From positions 1-13,180 of the forward strand of contig JAIOSX010000127.1 in assembly GCA_021107345.1 (NCBI GenBank): a stretch of 13,180 nt of DNA. The letters are read 5' to 3'. Numbering within the stretch: the stretch's first letter is position 1; every line of letters starts with the position of its first letter. Under the pieces are notes generated by a model. That model worked only from the letters and a program-made list of their open reading frames with translations, was not told the origin of the DNA and did no database searches. Below, in pieces: positions 1-8,035 of this stretch. The translations under genes and the position numbers were made by a program. Source of the stretch: Candidatus Aegiribacteria sp. (GTDB lineage: Bacteria; Fermentibacterota; Fermentibacteria; Fermentibacterales; Fermentibacteraceae).

Positions 1-1050
1 TACTCCGGAGGAGTGTTTATTGCTTCCTGGCACTATGGTGTAACCTGGCTGGACTGGAACGGAACACCAGAGAGAGATGATGATGTTTTTATCAACTGGG
101 ATACTGAGAACAGCGGTCTTTTGAACAATCAGATCAGAAGCGCAGCGATTTCATCATCCGGAGAGGTGTGGTTTGCTCAGGAACCATACTGGCAATCGGA
201 ATTCGAACCCAGCGGGGTAGTAAGACTCTCCTGGACACCCGGACAGGAGACTACTGCGTCATGGAAAACCTTCGAGTCATTGGACGGACTTCCATCAGGC
301 TATGTACGGGATGTAGCATCGACACCTTCATCTTCCATAGCCTGGATGGGCACCAAAGAGGGGCTTGTAAAGGCGAATATCCAGACAGGACAGGTATTGC
401 TATCCCTCGGAATCAGCAGCGGCCTTCCATCGGAGGATATTCAGGCTCTGGCAGTTTCAAGGGACGGCAAACTCTATATCGGCACAACCGGTGGGCTTGT
501 ATTTCTGAATATTGATAACGGGGTCATTACTGATGTAGATCAGATTACCGGCAATGTATCCATGCTATGTTTCGATAATCTTTCCTGCCTGTGGGCTGCA
601 TCCGGCGAGGGGCTCTACAGAATTTATCCCGACGGGGTGATAGAGGAGTACAATATCATTAATTCACCTCTTCAGTCACTTGATATACGAAACGCTGCCT
701 GTGATTTTGATAACGGATTTCTTTACATTGTAACTGACCATGGTTTATGGAAACTAACCCTCGAACAGGGCATGAGCGGCAGCATAGAAACTGCTACGAT
801 CTATCCGAACCCTTTCTTACCCGGAGATGGACAGATTCTTGGTATAGCAGGACTTGAGGATGAGGAATTTGATATTCATCTGTTTGACCTGACTGGACAA
901 CTTGTTTATGAGTCCCTTTCACAGCACAGAGACACATTCTCATGGGATGGCTATGATATTGATGGAAACCCTGTTGCCTCCGGGACTTATATAGTTCGGA
1001 TAACCCAGGGCAGCGACCACAGATTCCTGAAGCTGGCAATTGTTCGATAG
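1..1050 (+). CDS. Reg_prop-type beta-propeller surface protein with C-terminal sorting/FlgD-like domain (5' partial)
   Basis: The reading frame is open from base 1, so the start lies outside the window; the GTG at 13 is only an internal codon. The 349 visible residues contain about five repeats of the two-component-regulator propeller type. Each has a GLPS- or SGLL-like opening, a short strand and an 'xWxGTxxGL'-like closing (WMGTKEGL, YIGTTGGL, WAASGEGLYRI), at roughly residues 38-75, 94-125, 141-170, 184-210 and 222-250. The tail from about 262 begins IYPNPF and ends with GTYIVRITQG and KLAIVR. This resembles type A C-terminal signals of the type IX secretion system and the FlgD Ig-like fold. 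I infer an exported or surface-anchored propeller, with no kinase or DNA-binding part visible. The stop is 19 nt before the rmlA-like gene, so co-transcription is plausible. The family call is firm; secretion by T9SS is inferred. Confidence 0.8.
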   Translation, partial: YSGGVFIASWHYGVTWLDWNGTPERDDDVFINWDTENSGLLNNQIRSAAISSSGEVWFAQEPYWQSEFEPSGVVRLSWTPGQETTASWKTFESLDGLPSGYVRDVASTPSSSIAWMGTKEGLVKANIQTGQVLLSLGISSGLPSEDIQALAVSRDGKLYIGTTGGLVFLNIDNGVITDVDQITGNVSMLCFDNLSCLWAASGEGLYRIYPDGVIEEYNIINSPLQSLDIRNAACDFDNGFLYIVTDHGLWKLTLEQGMSGSIETATIYPNPFLPGDGQILGIAGLEDEEFDIHLFDLTGQLVYESLSQHRDTFSWDGYDIDGNPVASGTYIVRITQGSDHRFLKLAIVR

Positions 1051-1069
1051 AACTGGAATAGGATAGCAT

Positions 1070-1804
1070 ATGAAAGGTGTAGTACAGGCAGGCGGGCTTG
1101 GTACCCGGCTTCGTCCTTTGACAAGTATAACCAACAAACACCTTCTTCCAGTATACGATCAGCCGATGATCTTTTATCCGATACAGAAACTTGCTGAAGC
1201 CGGGATAAAGGATGTTATGCTTGTTACCGGAGGAGACAGCGCAGGTGATTTCCTGAGACTGCTGGGGGATGGGTCGGAATTCGGGCTTAATACCCTTAAC
1301 TATGCATACCAGGTTAATGAGGGAGGAATTGCTGAAGCCATTGGTCTTACAAGGACCTTTGTGGGGGGAGGTAAATTCATTGTTATTCTGGGTGATAACA
1401 TCCTTGAGGATTCACTTACTGAAAAAGTGGCTGCCTTTGAAGAGCAGGAAGACGGAGCTAGAATCCTTCTGAAAAGGGTTGATAACCCCAGTGATTACGG
1501 AGTAGCTGAACTTGATGGCACCAGGGTGGTATCAATTGAGGAAAAACCGGAGAGACCCAGAAGCAGTTATGCCGTGATAGGGGTTTACATGTATGACAGA
1601 TTCGCGTTTGAGATTATCGACAGTCTCGAACCGTCTGCAAGGGGCGAACTTGAGGTAACGGATATCAACAATGCCTACCTTGAGAGGAATAAACTTCGTG
1701 CCGATATCATTGAAGGGTGGTGGGCAGATTCCGGGAGCAGTATTGACGGCCTGCTCCAGGCAGGGATCATGGCAAGAGAACTTCGAAGGGGAAACTCGAC
1801 ATGA
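1070..1804 (+). CDS. rfbA: Glucose-1-phosphate thymidylyltransferase, short RmlA/RfbA type
   Basis: This enzyme would join glucose 1-phosphate and dTTP to give dTDP-glucose, the entry step for deoxysugars in the cytoplasm. The 244 residues show the nucleotidyltransferase signature GGLGTRLRPLT (8-18), the following NKHLLPVYDQPM with Lys23, the metal-binding GDN at 108-110, EEKP at 157-160, RGELEVTDIN at 191-200 and WWADSG at 217-222. The protein is shorter than the roughly 290-residue enterobacterial RmlA because it lacks the extra C-terminal helices, as in StrD-like members. Gln6 (VVQAGG) sits where Leu is more usual. The ATG follows an AGGA (ATAGGATAGCAT) at a 7-nt spacing. The gene ends in an ATGA overlap with the rmlB-like gene, so the two are probably translationally coupled. 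A different sugar phosphate substrate cannot be excluded from sequence alone. Confidence 0.9.
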   Translation: MKGVVQAGGLGTRLRPLTSITNKHLLPVYDQPMIFYPIQKLAEAGIKDVMLVTGGDSAGDFLRLLGDGSEFGLNTLNYAYQVNEGGIAEAIGLTRTFVGGGKFIVILGDNILEDSLTEKVAAFEEQEDGARILLKRVDNPSDYGVAELDGTRVVSIEEKPERPRSSYAVIGVYMYDRFAFEIIDSLEPSARGELEVTDINNAYLERNKLRADIIEGWWADSGSSIDGLLQAGIMARELRRGNST

Positions 1805-2826
1805 AATTACTGGTTACAGGTGGAGCCGGCTTTATCGGGAGTAACTTCACCAGGATGGCGCTTAAGGCCAAGCCTGATTGGGAAGTAACGGTTCTCGACA
1901 AATTGACGTACGCCGGCAGACGAGAGAACCTGGAAGATCTTGACAACGACCCTCGGTTCAGATTCATCCTCGGAGACATCTGTGATGAAAAGACAGTTTC
2001 AAAGGCGATGGAAGGGTGCGAAGCTGTTGTTAATTTTGCAGCGGAAACCCATGTGGACAGATCAATTGATGATCCCGCCTCATTCGTCAGAACTGATATT
2101 GAGGGAGTAAGAGTCCTTCTTGAAGTTTTCAGAAAGGAAGACAGGCAATTCTTTTTGCAGATTTCAACGGATGAGGTATACGGGAGTGTGGAAGAGGGAA
2201 GTTCTGTGGAAACAGACCAGCTTGTGCCCAGGAGTCCCTACGCGGCTTCGAAAGCCGGAGGAGAACTTCTGGCGATGAGCTACTGGACCACATACGGGGT
2301 TCCAGTAACTGTAACCAGAGCTTCCAATAACTACGGCCCTTTCCAGTATCCCGAGAAGCTTATTCCACTGTTCATAACCAATGCAATGACCGGTGAGCCT
2401 CTCCCACTTTACGGAGACGGCCTTAACAGAAGAGACTGGCTGTTCGTTGAGGATCACTGCAGGGCGTTGATCATGGTTATAGAGAAATCTGAGCCGGGCA
2501 GGATATACAATATCGGTGCAGGACAGGAATACACCAATCTGGAAGTTACCTCTTCCATACTGGAGATCACTGGCGCTGACAGAAGTCTTGTAAGATATAT
2601 TGAGGATCGTCCGGGCCATGACAGGCGGTATGCATTGAATGTTGATCTTATCGAAAGCGAGATTGGCTGGAAGGCCGATACATGCTTCAGTGACGGTCTT
2701 AAAAAAACCGTGGACTGGTACGGCAGGAACAGCACATGGTGGGAGAAGATCAAATCCGGTGAATTCAGGGAATACTACCGGTCCATGTATACGGAAAGAT
2801 TGGAAAACTCCAGGGAGAGCGGATGA
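1801..2826 (+). CDS. rfbB: dTDP-glucose 4,6-dehydratase (RmlB/RfbB)
   Basis: This extended short-chain dehydrogenase would convert dTDP-glucose to dTDP-4-keto-6-deoxyglucose using bound NAD. The 341 residues match the family's usual length of about 340-360. Visible motifs are the Rossmann glycine pattern GGAGFIGSN (7-15), DKLTYAG (33-39), the [10 protein letters not shown] segment (80-89), the catalytic TDEVYG at 123-128 (Thr123, Asp124, Glu125), the Tyr147-Lys151 pair in SPYAASK, and the substrate-binding [14 protein letters not shown] and RDWLFVEDH stretches. All catalytic residues are present. It overlaps the rmlA-like gene upstream by ATGA and the next SDR gene by ATGA, so the three read as one translational unit. 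RmlC and RmlD, needed to finish dTDP-rhamnose, are not in the window, so the end product is open (rhamnose, fucosamine-type or other 6-deoxysugar). Confidence 0.94.
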   Translation: MKLLVTGGAGFIGSNFTRMALKAKPDWEVTVLDKLTYAGRRENLEDLDNDPRFRFILGDICDEKTVSKAMEGCEAVVNFAAETHVDRSIDDPASFVRTDIEGVRVLLEVFRKEDRQFFLQISTDEVYGSVEEGSSVETDQLVPRSPYAASKAGGELLAMSYWTTYGVPVTVTRASNNYGPFQYPEKLIPLFITNAMTGEPLPLYGDGLNRRDWLFVEDHCRALIMVIEKSEPGRIYNIGAGQEYTNLEVTSSILEITGADRSLVRYIEDRPGHDRRYALNVDLIESEIGWKADTCFSDGLKKTVDWYGRNSTWWEKIKSGEFREYYRSMYTERLENSRESG

Positions 2827-3764
2827 GAATTCTTGTAACCGGTGGGGCGGGTTTCATAGGCAGCCATCTTTGTGAAAGGCTTCTAACGGACGGGCACGAA
2901 GTTCTGGCCATGGATAACCTGCTTACGGGAACCACAGACAATATTGCTCATCTTGCCGGAAGGGATGATTTCTCTTTCATACACCATGATGTGACTAACT
3001 ACATTTTCGTACAGGGAAGTCTTGATTTTATCTTCCATCTCGCTTCTCCTGCAAGTCCAATAGATTATCTGACCTACCCTATCCAGACCCTGAAAGTAGG
3101 CTCTCTCGGCACTCATAAAGCCCTTGGCCTGGCGCTTGTAAAAGAAGCAGGTTTCGTTCTTGCTTCGACAAGTGAGGTATACGGAGACCCTCTTGTCCAT
3201 CCCCAGCCGGAGGATTACTGGGGCAACGTGAACCCGGTTGGACCAAGAGGCGTTTACGATGAAGCTAAAAGATTCGCAGAAGCATTAACTTTTGCGTACA
3301 GAAGGTTTCATGGTCTGAATACAAAGATTGCCAGAATTTTTAATACATATGGCCCCAGAATGAGATCCGATGACGGGCGGGTAGTTCCCGCTTTCATTTC
3401 TCAGGCATTGTCCAGCAGTAACCTTACAGTATTCGGAAATGGCAACCAGACCCGGAGTTTCTGTTATGTTTCGGATACAGTGGATGCCCTTGTACGTTTA
3501 ATGGAGTCGGATTTCCCTGGTCCTGTGAACATCGGTGATCCTGACGAGATGACCATCTCGGATTTTGCGGAATTTGTGCTGGATCGGATTGATTCGCGAA
3601 GCTCCATAGTCCACAGAGAATTGCCTGAGGATGACCCGAAAGTAAGAAAACCCGATATTTCTCTGGCCATGGAGAAACTTGAATGGAAGCCGATTGTAGG
3701 GCTCGAGAAAGGGATGGATAGAACCATTGAGTATTTCAAAGAGAAACTGAGGATATTACAGTGA
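2823..3764 (+). CDS. UDP-glucuronate decarboxylase / UDP-xylose synthase-like SDR
   Basis: The likely reaction is oxidation and decarboxylation of UDP-glucuronate to UDP-xylose in the cytoplasm. The 313 residues carry [10 protein letters not shown] (7-16), DNLLTG (31-36), the UXS hallmark [11 protein letters not shown] (72-82), [14 protein letters not shown] (115-128), [21 protein letters not shown] (130-150, Tyr145 and Lys149) and [11 protein letters not shown] (208-218). Ser117, Glu118 and Arg211 occupy the places of the Ser/Glu/Arg set that separates UXS and ArnA decarboxylases from simple epimerases, which supports decarboxylation. An AGGGAGA lies 4 nt before the ATG, and the start overlaps the rmlB-like stop by 4 nt. 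UDP-glucose dehydrogenase, the source of UDP-glucuronate, is not in the window. The pairing with RmlA/RmlB points to a polymer containing both a 6-deoxysugar and a pentose. Confidence 0.88.
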   Translation: MRILVTGGAGFIGSHLCERLLTDGHEVLAMDNLLTGTTDNIAHLAGRDDFSFIHHDVTNYIFVQGSLDFIFHLASPASPIDYLTYPIQTLKVGSLGTHKALGLALVKEAGFVLASTSEVYGDPLVHPQPEDYWGNVNPVGPRGVYDEAKRFAEALTFAYRRFHGLNTKIARIFNTYGPRMRSDDGRVVPAFISQALSSSNLTVFGNGNQTRSFCYVSDTVDALVRLMESDFPGPVNIGDPDEMTISDFAEFVLDRIDSRSSIVHRELPEDDPKVRKPDISLAMEKLEWKPIVGLEKGMDRTIEYFKEKLRILQ

Positions 3765-3817
3765 CCGAAATTGATCCTGCGGCAGTCCTTGCAGTGGAAA
3801 CAGGTTTGATATGCTGA
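3761..3817 (+). CDS. Possible 18-codon bridging ORF between the UXS-like and export-protein genes
   Basis: A GTG at 3761 overlaps the UXS-like stop as GTGA, the same 4-nt overlap geometry seen at the two preceding junctions. A GAGG at 3749-3752 lies 8 nt upstream. The frame reads 18 codons ([18 protein letters not shown]) and stops at TGA 3815-3817, inside the first codons of the export-protein gene. It would therefore deliver terminating ribosomes onto the ATG at 3811, whose own leader is weak (ACAGG). I recognise no homologue. It may be a coupling leader, the relic of an older N-terminus, or chance. The support is purely positional. Confidence 0.25.
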   Translation: MTEIDPAAVLAVETGLIC

Positions 3818-4944
3818 TATTGATGATGATTCTTGGAAGTGTACCTCTATCATTTTCATCACAGAATCTTATGAACTCCGAATCGTCCGTTCTTGAACTG
3901 GCGGACAGAAGTACTTATGTGCTTGGCCCCGGAGACATTGTATCCATTGTAGTGGAAGGCGGGTCCAGCCAGATTCTTTTGAGTGCAGGCGTTTTACCCT
4001 GGATTGAATGTACCGTAGGTGGAGACGGCTATCTCTCGGTGTCCGGAATCGGCGCTGTAGCTGTCAACGGTCTGACGATAGATGAGGCTCAGCAATCTCT
4101 TCAGAGAAAAGCGACCGGTTATTACCCGTCAATTCGCGTTATACTTTCCCTTTTCGAACCCCGGATGTTAAGAGTCAGTATAGGGGGTATGGTGGATCAA
4201 CCGGGTACTTACCAACTTACAGCACTGAACAGGGTATCTGACGCGGTTCTTATAGCAGGCGGGATATCAGCTTACGGGTCCCGAAGAGGAACAATGTATT
4301 CAGATTGCGGAGATACACTCTATGTTGATCTCAATATCTGTCCGGGAAGCGTTTCTTACGTTTCTGATCCGTTTCTTACCAACAACGCCGGCATTATAAT
4401 CGATGTCTGTGAAAATCCTGTTTATCTTCTCAGTACTGCGAATGCCCTGGAGACCCGGGAACTGCAGCCGGAGGAGAATTTCGAATCCCTCCTGGCCAGA
4501 ATGGGAGGAGTATCAGGCAATATCAGTCTCCTTGACTCCAGAATAGTAAGAGATGAAATCCTGATCCCTGTATGGAATCAGGAAGAAGGTTTCATGAATA
4601 CAGAACTTCTTCCCGGTGATACTATAATTTTTGTTTCTCTTGAAGATTCGATCATAGTTGGCGGGGCGGTAGGTGCTCCTGGCTCCGTACCCTACAATCC
4701 CGAGAGTACTGTTCAGGAATACATTATTACGGCCGGTGGTCCGGTAAGTACAGCCGGCAGCGGTATTATCGTCCACAGAAACGGCCGGGAGGTTGAGTTT
4801 GATGGAGATGCTTCAGATGCTCGTCTTTTTCCCGGAGATGTTGTGAATGTCAACTACAACTGGTTCAGCAGGAATACGGCCGTGATATCGCTGATAACGT
4901 CGGCAATTTCAATTGGTTTAACAATTTATGCAATAAGTAATTAG
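3811..4944 (+). CDS. Wza-type polysaccharide export protein (Poly_export plus SLBB domains)
   Basis: This is the likely outer-membrane/periplasmic channel that passes the polymer out of the cell. The 377 residues begin with a short hydrophobic segment ([10 protein letters not shown] through about residue 17) fitting a signal peptide. There is no cysteine in it, so unlike E. coli Wza no lipoprotein anchor is visible. The Poly_export domain spans about 35-115 (YVLGPGDIVSI and the later YYPSIRVILS). SLBB-like beta-grasp units follow at about 120-150 (VSIGGMVDQPGTYQL, then AGGIS) and 281-312 (IIVGGAVGAPGSVPY, then TAGG). Residues about 356-375 form a hydrophobic C-terminal helix, which could be the membrane-spanning helix of the pore. 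ATG 3811 is the first possible start in this frame after a stop at 3772. The gene is followed by the Wzz-type gene 9 nt later. Confidence 0.88.
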   Translation: MLILMMILGSVPLSFSSQNLMNSESSVLELADRSTYVLGPGDIVSIVVEGGSSQILLSAGVLPWIECTVGGDGYLSVSGIGAVAVNGLTIDEAQQSLQRKATGYYPSIRVILSLFEPRMLRVSIGGMVDQPGTYQLTALNRVSDAVLIAGGISAYGSRRGTMYSDCGDTLYVDLNICPGSVSYVSDPFLTNNAGIIIDVCENPVYLLSTANALETRELQPEENFESLLARMGGVSGNISLLDSRIVRDEILIPVWNQEEGFMNTELLPGDTIIFVSLEDSIIVGGAVGAPGSVPYNPESTVQEYIITAGGPVSTAGSGIIVHRNGREVEFDGDASDARLFPGDVVNVNYNWFSRNTAVISLITSAISIGLTIYAISN

Positions 4945-4953
4945 AATGCAGTT

Positions 4954-6192
4954 ATGGAAAAGAACATAGAAAACTCCTTCGCTGGAAAATGGATTCGTTC
5001 AGTTGCGTTGAACCTGCGCAAAATTGCAGTACTCTGTTTTGTGGTGGCTGTTGCTTCAGCAGCATGGGCACTGACCAGAAAGCAGTACTGGACTGCCTCT
5101 GCAGTTACCGTTGTTCCTGGAGGTCAACAGTCATCCATGGGTCTTGCAGGAATAGGTGGCCTGGCAGGTGATCTGATTTCCGATCAGCTGGGCGGCATCG
5201 GAAGCATGATGAGCATGGGGTCATCTGCCCTGGATATGAACCTCGTTTATCAGGTTCTCACCTCCAGAACGGTTTTTGAACAGGTAATATTTAAATATGA
5301 TCTTCTGGCGGAAATGAAAGTTCCCACAATGGATGATGCCATAGGCGAATTCAGGAAGAGAGTTTCCGTTGTACTTACCACCGAAGGTTTCTTCATAGTA
5401 TCAATGGAAGCAGACAGCAGGGAAACAGCGGCGGCAATGGTGAACGATATCATAGAGTTCTCTGACCAGCAGCTTTCAACGATAATTACAAGCAGAGCCA
5501 GAAGAAGCAGACTGGCTGCAGAGGAGTTTCTTTACGCAGCTGAAGAATCTCTGCTCATCGCCCAGAACAGAATTGAGCAGTTCCGTACGGAAACCGGATT
5601 GTTGTTTCCCGAACATCAGGGCATTCAATCCATGGATTTGTTGGGTACCCTTGAAACAGAGCTGCTTCTTGCGGAAGCTGAACTCGCTGGTGTCAGCGGT
5701 ACAATGTCATCATCCGGTACAGCCTATTCGGAGATAGCCAGGAGGGTAGCGTTCCTCAGAAGCAGCATGATGGACAGAGCTGCGGGGGACAGCCTCAGTT
5801 ATTTCCCGGGGATGGACAGCATGCCCTCCATGCTCAAGGAATACGAAAACATTACCATAGATCTTGAAACCCGGCGTGCGATCTACCTGATGCTGAGGCA
5901 GGAACTTGAATCTCTGAAACTGCAGGAAGCCAAGGACAGCCCCACAATAGAAATACTGGTACCCGCCGTTCCGTCCGCTCTGAGATCCTATCCCAAGAGA
6001 GGCATAATGATAATCAAGTACACTGCCATAGCCTTCTTCCTTTCCCTTCTCTGGTTGGCCGTGATCACCTATGCGAAGCAGCTTCTGGATGATGAAACTA
6101 CTGGTCCATTCTGGAGAAACGTAATAAGAACCGCAGGAAACCAGCTTTTTCTTGTACGAAAAAGGAAAAAGGGTCGGAGCGATCCATTCTAA
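4954..6192 (+). CDS. Wzz/GumC-type chain-length determinant protein, no kinase domain
   Basis: This inner-membrane protein would set polymer length and link synthesis to the export channel. The 412 residues have the Wzz layout: transmembrane helix 1 at about 22-42, a periplasmic region with an early Wzz fold (TASAVTVVPG onward) and long helices at about 185-330, a proline-bearing PAVPSALRSYPKRG motif at 337-350 immediately before transmembrane helix 2 (350-373), and a basic cytoplasmic tail (RKRKKGR). There is no Walker motif or C-terminal tyrosine cluster, so the BY-kinase partner, if any, is a separate protein outside the window. A Gly/Met/Ser-rich stretch at about 57-95 interrupts the N-terminal fold and is low-complexity. 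The leader before the ATG lacks a clear Shine-Dalgarno sequence, and the gene starts 9 nt after the export protein ends, so translation may depend on coupling. Confidence 0.87.
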   Translation: MEKNIENSFAGKWIRSVALNLRKIAVLCFVVAVASAAWALTRKQYWTASAVTVVPGGQQSSMGLAGIGGLAGDLISDQLGGIGSMMSMGSSALDMNLVYQVLTSRTVFEQVIFKYDLLAEMKVPTMDDAIGEFRKRVSVVLTTEGFFIVSMEADSRETAAAMVNDIIEFSDQQLSTIITSRARRSRLAAEEFLYAAEESLLIAQNRIEQFRTETGLLFPEHQGIQSMDLLGTLETELLLAEAELAGVSGTMSSSGTAYSEIARRVAFLRSSMMDRAAGDSLSYFPGMDSMPSMLKEYENITIDLETRRAIYLMLRQELESLKLQEAKDSPTIEILVPAVPSALRSYPKRGIMIIKYTAIAFFLSLLWLAVITYAKQLLDDETTGPFWRNVIRTAGNQLFLVRKRKKGRSDPF

Positions 6193-6231
6193 TTCTGCGC
6201 GTTCATTACTGAATGGAAAAATAGATAGATC

Positions 6232-7464
6232 ATGATACACAGAAAATTCGATCAGAATAAGGATATGGAAGCCTGCCACAGAATATGGCGGGAAGTTGCA
6301 TGGATCGAGAACAAAGAGCATGAAAAAGCCATGGATATTTTCCTCGAGGGTACCCGGGCTCTGGTTGGTGAACTCAACGGCAACGTTGAGGCCCTGGTCG
6401 TTTCTACACCGGGCCGGGTAAGGTACCTCGAGAAAGATATTACACTTTCTGCAGTATGCGGAGTCACGACAAGTTATGCCGGAAGAAAAAGAGGACTTGC
6501 GGGAAAATTAACCGCGGAGCTGATAGCTCTTGATGTTGCCGAAGGAGCTTTACTCGCAGGACTCGGAATATTCGATCAGGGATATTACGATAAACTCGGA
6601 TTCGGAACAGGACCTTACGAGACATTTATCGGGTTTGATCCTGCTTCTCTGAATCTGAATATGAACCCGCCTCCGCCTGTGCGTCTTACAAAGGATGACT
6701 GGGAACTTGTTCACAGGTCCAGACTGAAAAGGATGCGTGTTCACGGTAATACCTCCCTTTCTCGAGAAGAGATCACGAGAGCCGAGATGTTGTGGAGCAA
6801 AAACGGTTTCGGTCTCGGATATATGGACGGTGACAATGAACTGCTCTCACATCATTTCTGGTGTGGGTTCTCCGAGGGAGAACATGGTCCATATGTAATT
6901 AACTGGATGTGTTACAGGAATTATTGTCAGTTCCTGGAGCTTCTGGGGCTTATCAAGAACCTGGGGGACCAGGTCCATCTGGTTAAACTCAATGAGCCTT
7001 CAGCAATTCAGATACAGGATCTTCTGAAAACTCCTTTAAGGAACCATAGAAAAACCGAGAAATCCAAGTTCGAAGCAGTTAACAGGTCATCCGCATACTG
7101 GCAGATTCGCATATGCAACCTGGAAAAGTGTCTTGAGCGAACTGTACTTCATGGAGATCCCGTTACATTTAACCTTAAACTCATGGATCCTATTGAAAAT
7201 TATCTTGAACAGGATGCTCCCTGGCATGGGATTTCCGGTAGCTACATAGTTACACTGGGACCCCGATCATATGCTACTCAGGGGCATGACAGGTCTCTTC
7301 CATTGCTGGAAGCTTCCGTTGGCGCATTCTCAAGGATGTGGATCGGAGCAAGGCCGCCGACGGGGCTTTGCGTGACTGATGATCTGGCGGGGCCGGAGGA
7401 GCTGATTCGAAAACTGGACAGGATACTCCAGCTTCCAAGTCCCAGAATCGACTGGGAGTACTGA
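6232..7464 (+). CDS. Eis-like GNAT N-acetyltransferase with SCP2-like C-terminal domain
   Basis: The 410 residues are close to the roughly 400 of mycobacterial Eis, and the order of parts fits: an N-terminal GNAT domain (about 1-150), a second degenerate GNAT-like domain (about 150-290) and a sterol-carrier-like domain (about 300-410). Acetyl-CoA-binding features are the strand LSAVCGVTTSYAGRKRGLAGKL, with the basic R/K-R-GLA loop at about 85-90. The GIFDQGYYDKLGFGTGPY segment (112-129) matches the region of Eis holding the catalytic tyrosine; Tyr118 or Tyr119 is the candidate here. Known Eis enzymes acetylate aminoglycosides and other amines, but the substrate here is unknown and resistance should not be assumed. 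No clear Shine-Dalgarno precedes the ATG. The gene begins 39 nt after the Wzz-type gene and 13 nt before the flavoprotein gene, so it may be transcribed with either. Confidence 0.82.
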   Translation: MIHRKFDQNKDMEACHRIWREVAWIENKEHEKAMDIFLEGTRALVGELNGNVEALVVSTPGRVRYLEKDITLSAVCGVTTSYAGRKRGLAGKLTAELIALDVAEGALLAGLGIFDQGYYDKLGFGTGPYETFIGFDPASLNLNMNPPPPVRLTKDDWELVHRSRLKRMRVHGNTSLSREEITRAEMLWSKNGFGLGYMDGDNELLSHHFWCGFSEGEHGPYVINWMCYRNYCQFLELLGLIKNLGDQVHLVKLNEPSAIQIQDLLKTPLRNHRKTEKSKFEAVNRSSAYWQIRICNLEKCLERTVLHGDPVTFNLKLMDPIENYLEQDAPWHGISGSYIVTLGPRSYATQGHDRSLPLLEASVGAFSRMWIGARPPTGLCVTDDLAGPEELIRKLDRILQLPSPRIDWEY

Positions 7465-7477
7465 GAGGGAGAATATT

Positions 7478-8035
7478 ATGAAAGTGGCTGCATTTGTAGG
7501 AAGTCCAAGATCCGATGGTATTACCGATGCGGTAGTAAGGCAGGTTCTGGGCGGGGCCGAAGATAAAGGAGCCGATTCAGCTGTCTTTCATATCGGGCTG
7601 CTTCACATCATGGGTTGTCACGCATGCATGAAGTGCCGGAAAACTGGGATATGTGTTCTTGATGACGACATGAAGCCTCTGTTCGAGGAATTGAGAAAAG
7701 CTGATTGCATTATTCTGGGTACGCCGATTTACTTTTACTATATGACTGCTCAGATGAAAGCTTTCACAGACAGGCTTTTCAGCCTGATAGGAGTCGGATT
7801 CAAGAGCAAGCTTGAGCGGAAGAAAACCGTCTTCGTCGTGACCCAGGGAGCTTCCAATCCTGAACTTTTCAGCAGCCAGATCGAAAGCATGAAAAAGGCT
7901 TGGGGTATGGCGGGTCTTGATATCGTCGAAACCGTTCAGGCGTGCGCTCTCGAAAGTGCTGAAGAAGTAATGGAAGATGAAGCGCTGATGAGGAAGGCTT
8001 TCCTCGCCGGGCAGCACCTCACCGAAACCGATTAA
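7478..8035 (+). CDS. Flavodoxin-like NAD(P)H-dependent reductase, iron-sulfur flavoprotein (Isf) type
   Basis: This is an FMN-binding flavodoxin-fold protein of 185 residues. The N-terminus VAAFVGSPRSDGITDAVV (3-20) is the phosphate-binding strand and loop, and GTPIYFYYMTAQMKAFTDR is the family's second FMN contact. Cysteines 47, 50, 53 and 59 form CX2CX2CX5C followed by DDDM, matching the compact cysteine motif of iron-sulfur flavoproteins, where it holds a 4Fe-4S cluster. Many relatives of this FMN-reductase family share the motif, so cluster binding is inferred. A strong AGGGAG lies 6 nt before the ATG. The gene follows the Eis-like gene by 13 nt and probably forms a two-gene unit with it. 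Its TAA stop overlaps the stop of the convergent IMPACT-family gene in the palindrome TTAA. Electron donor and acceptor are not evident. Confidence 0.88.
   Translation: MKVAAFVGSPRSDGITDAVVRQVLGGAEDKGADSAVFHIGLLHIMGCHACMKCRKTGICVLDDDMKPLFEELRKADCIILGTPIYFYYMTAQMKAFTDRLFSLIGVGFKSKLERKKTVFVVTQGASNPELFSSQIESMKKAWGMAGLDIVETVQACALESAEEVMEDEALMRKAFLAGQHLTETD

Noticed and set aside
2164..2619. Open frame of 151 codons on the - strand inside the rmlB-like gene
   Set aside because: It lies wholly inside a gene with all its catalytic motifs and shows no protein family features.
3811..3870. Lipoprotein signal for the export protein
   Set aside because: There is no cysteine in or just after the hydrophobic N-terminal segment in this frame, and a stop at 3772 excludes a longer N-terminus. 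The Cys codon in the 18-codon frame is in a different reading frame.
6193..6231. Terminator or promoter between the Wzz-type and Eis-like genes
   Set aside because: The 39 bases show no stem with a T run and no paired -35/-10 elements, so I cannot say whether the operon ends here.
5710..6321. Open frame of 203 codons on the - strand across the Wzz-type and Eis-like genes
   Set aside because: It is antisense to two well-supported genes, has no recognisable domain and no leader; it is a shadow of their codon usage.
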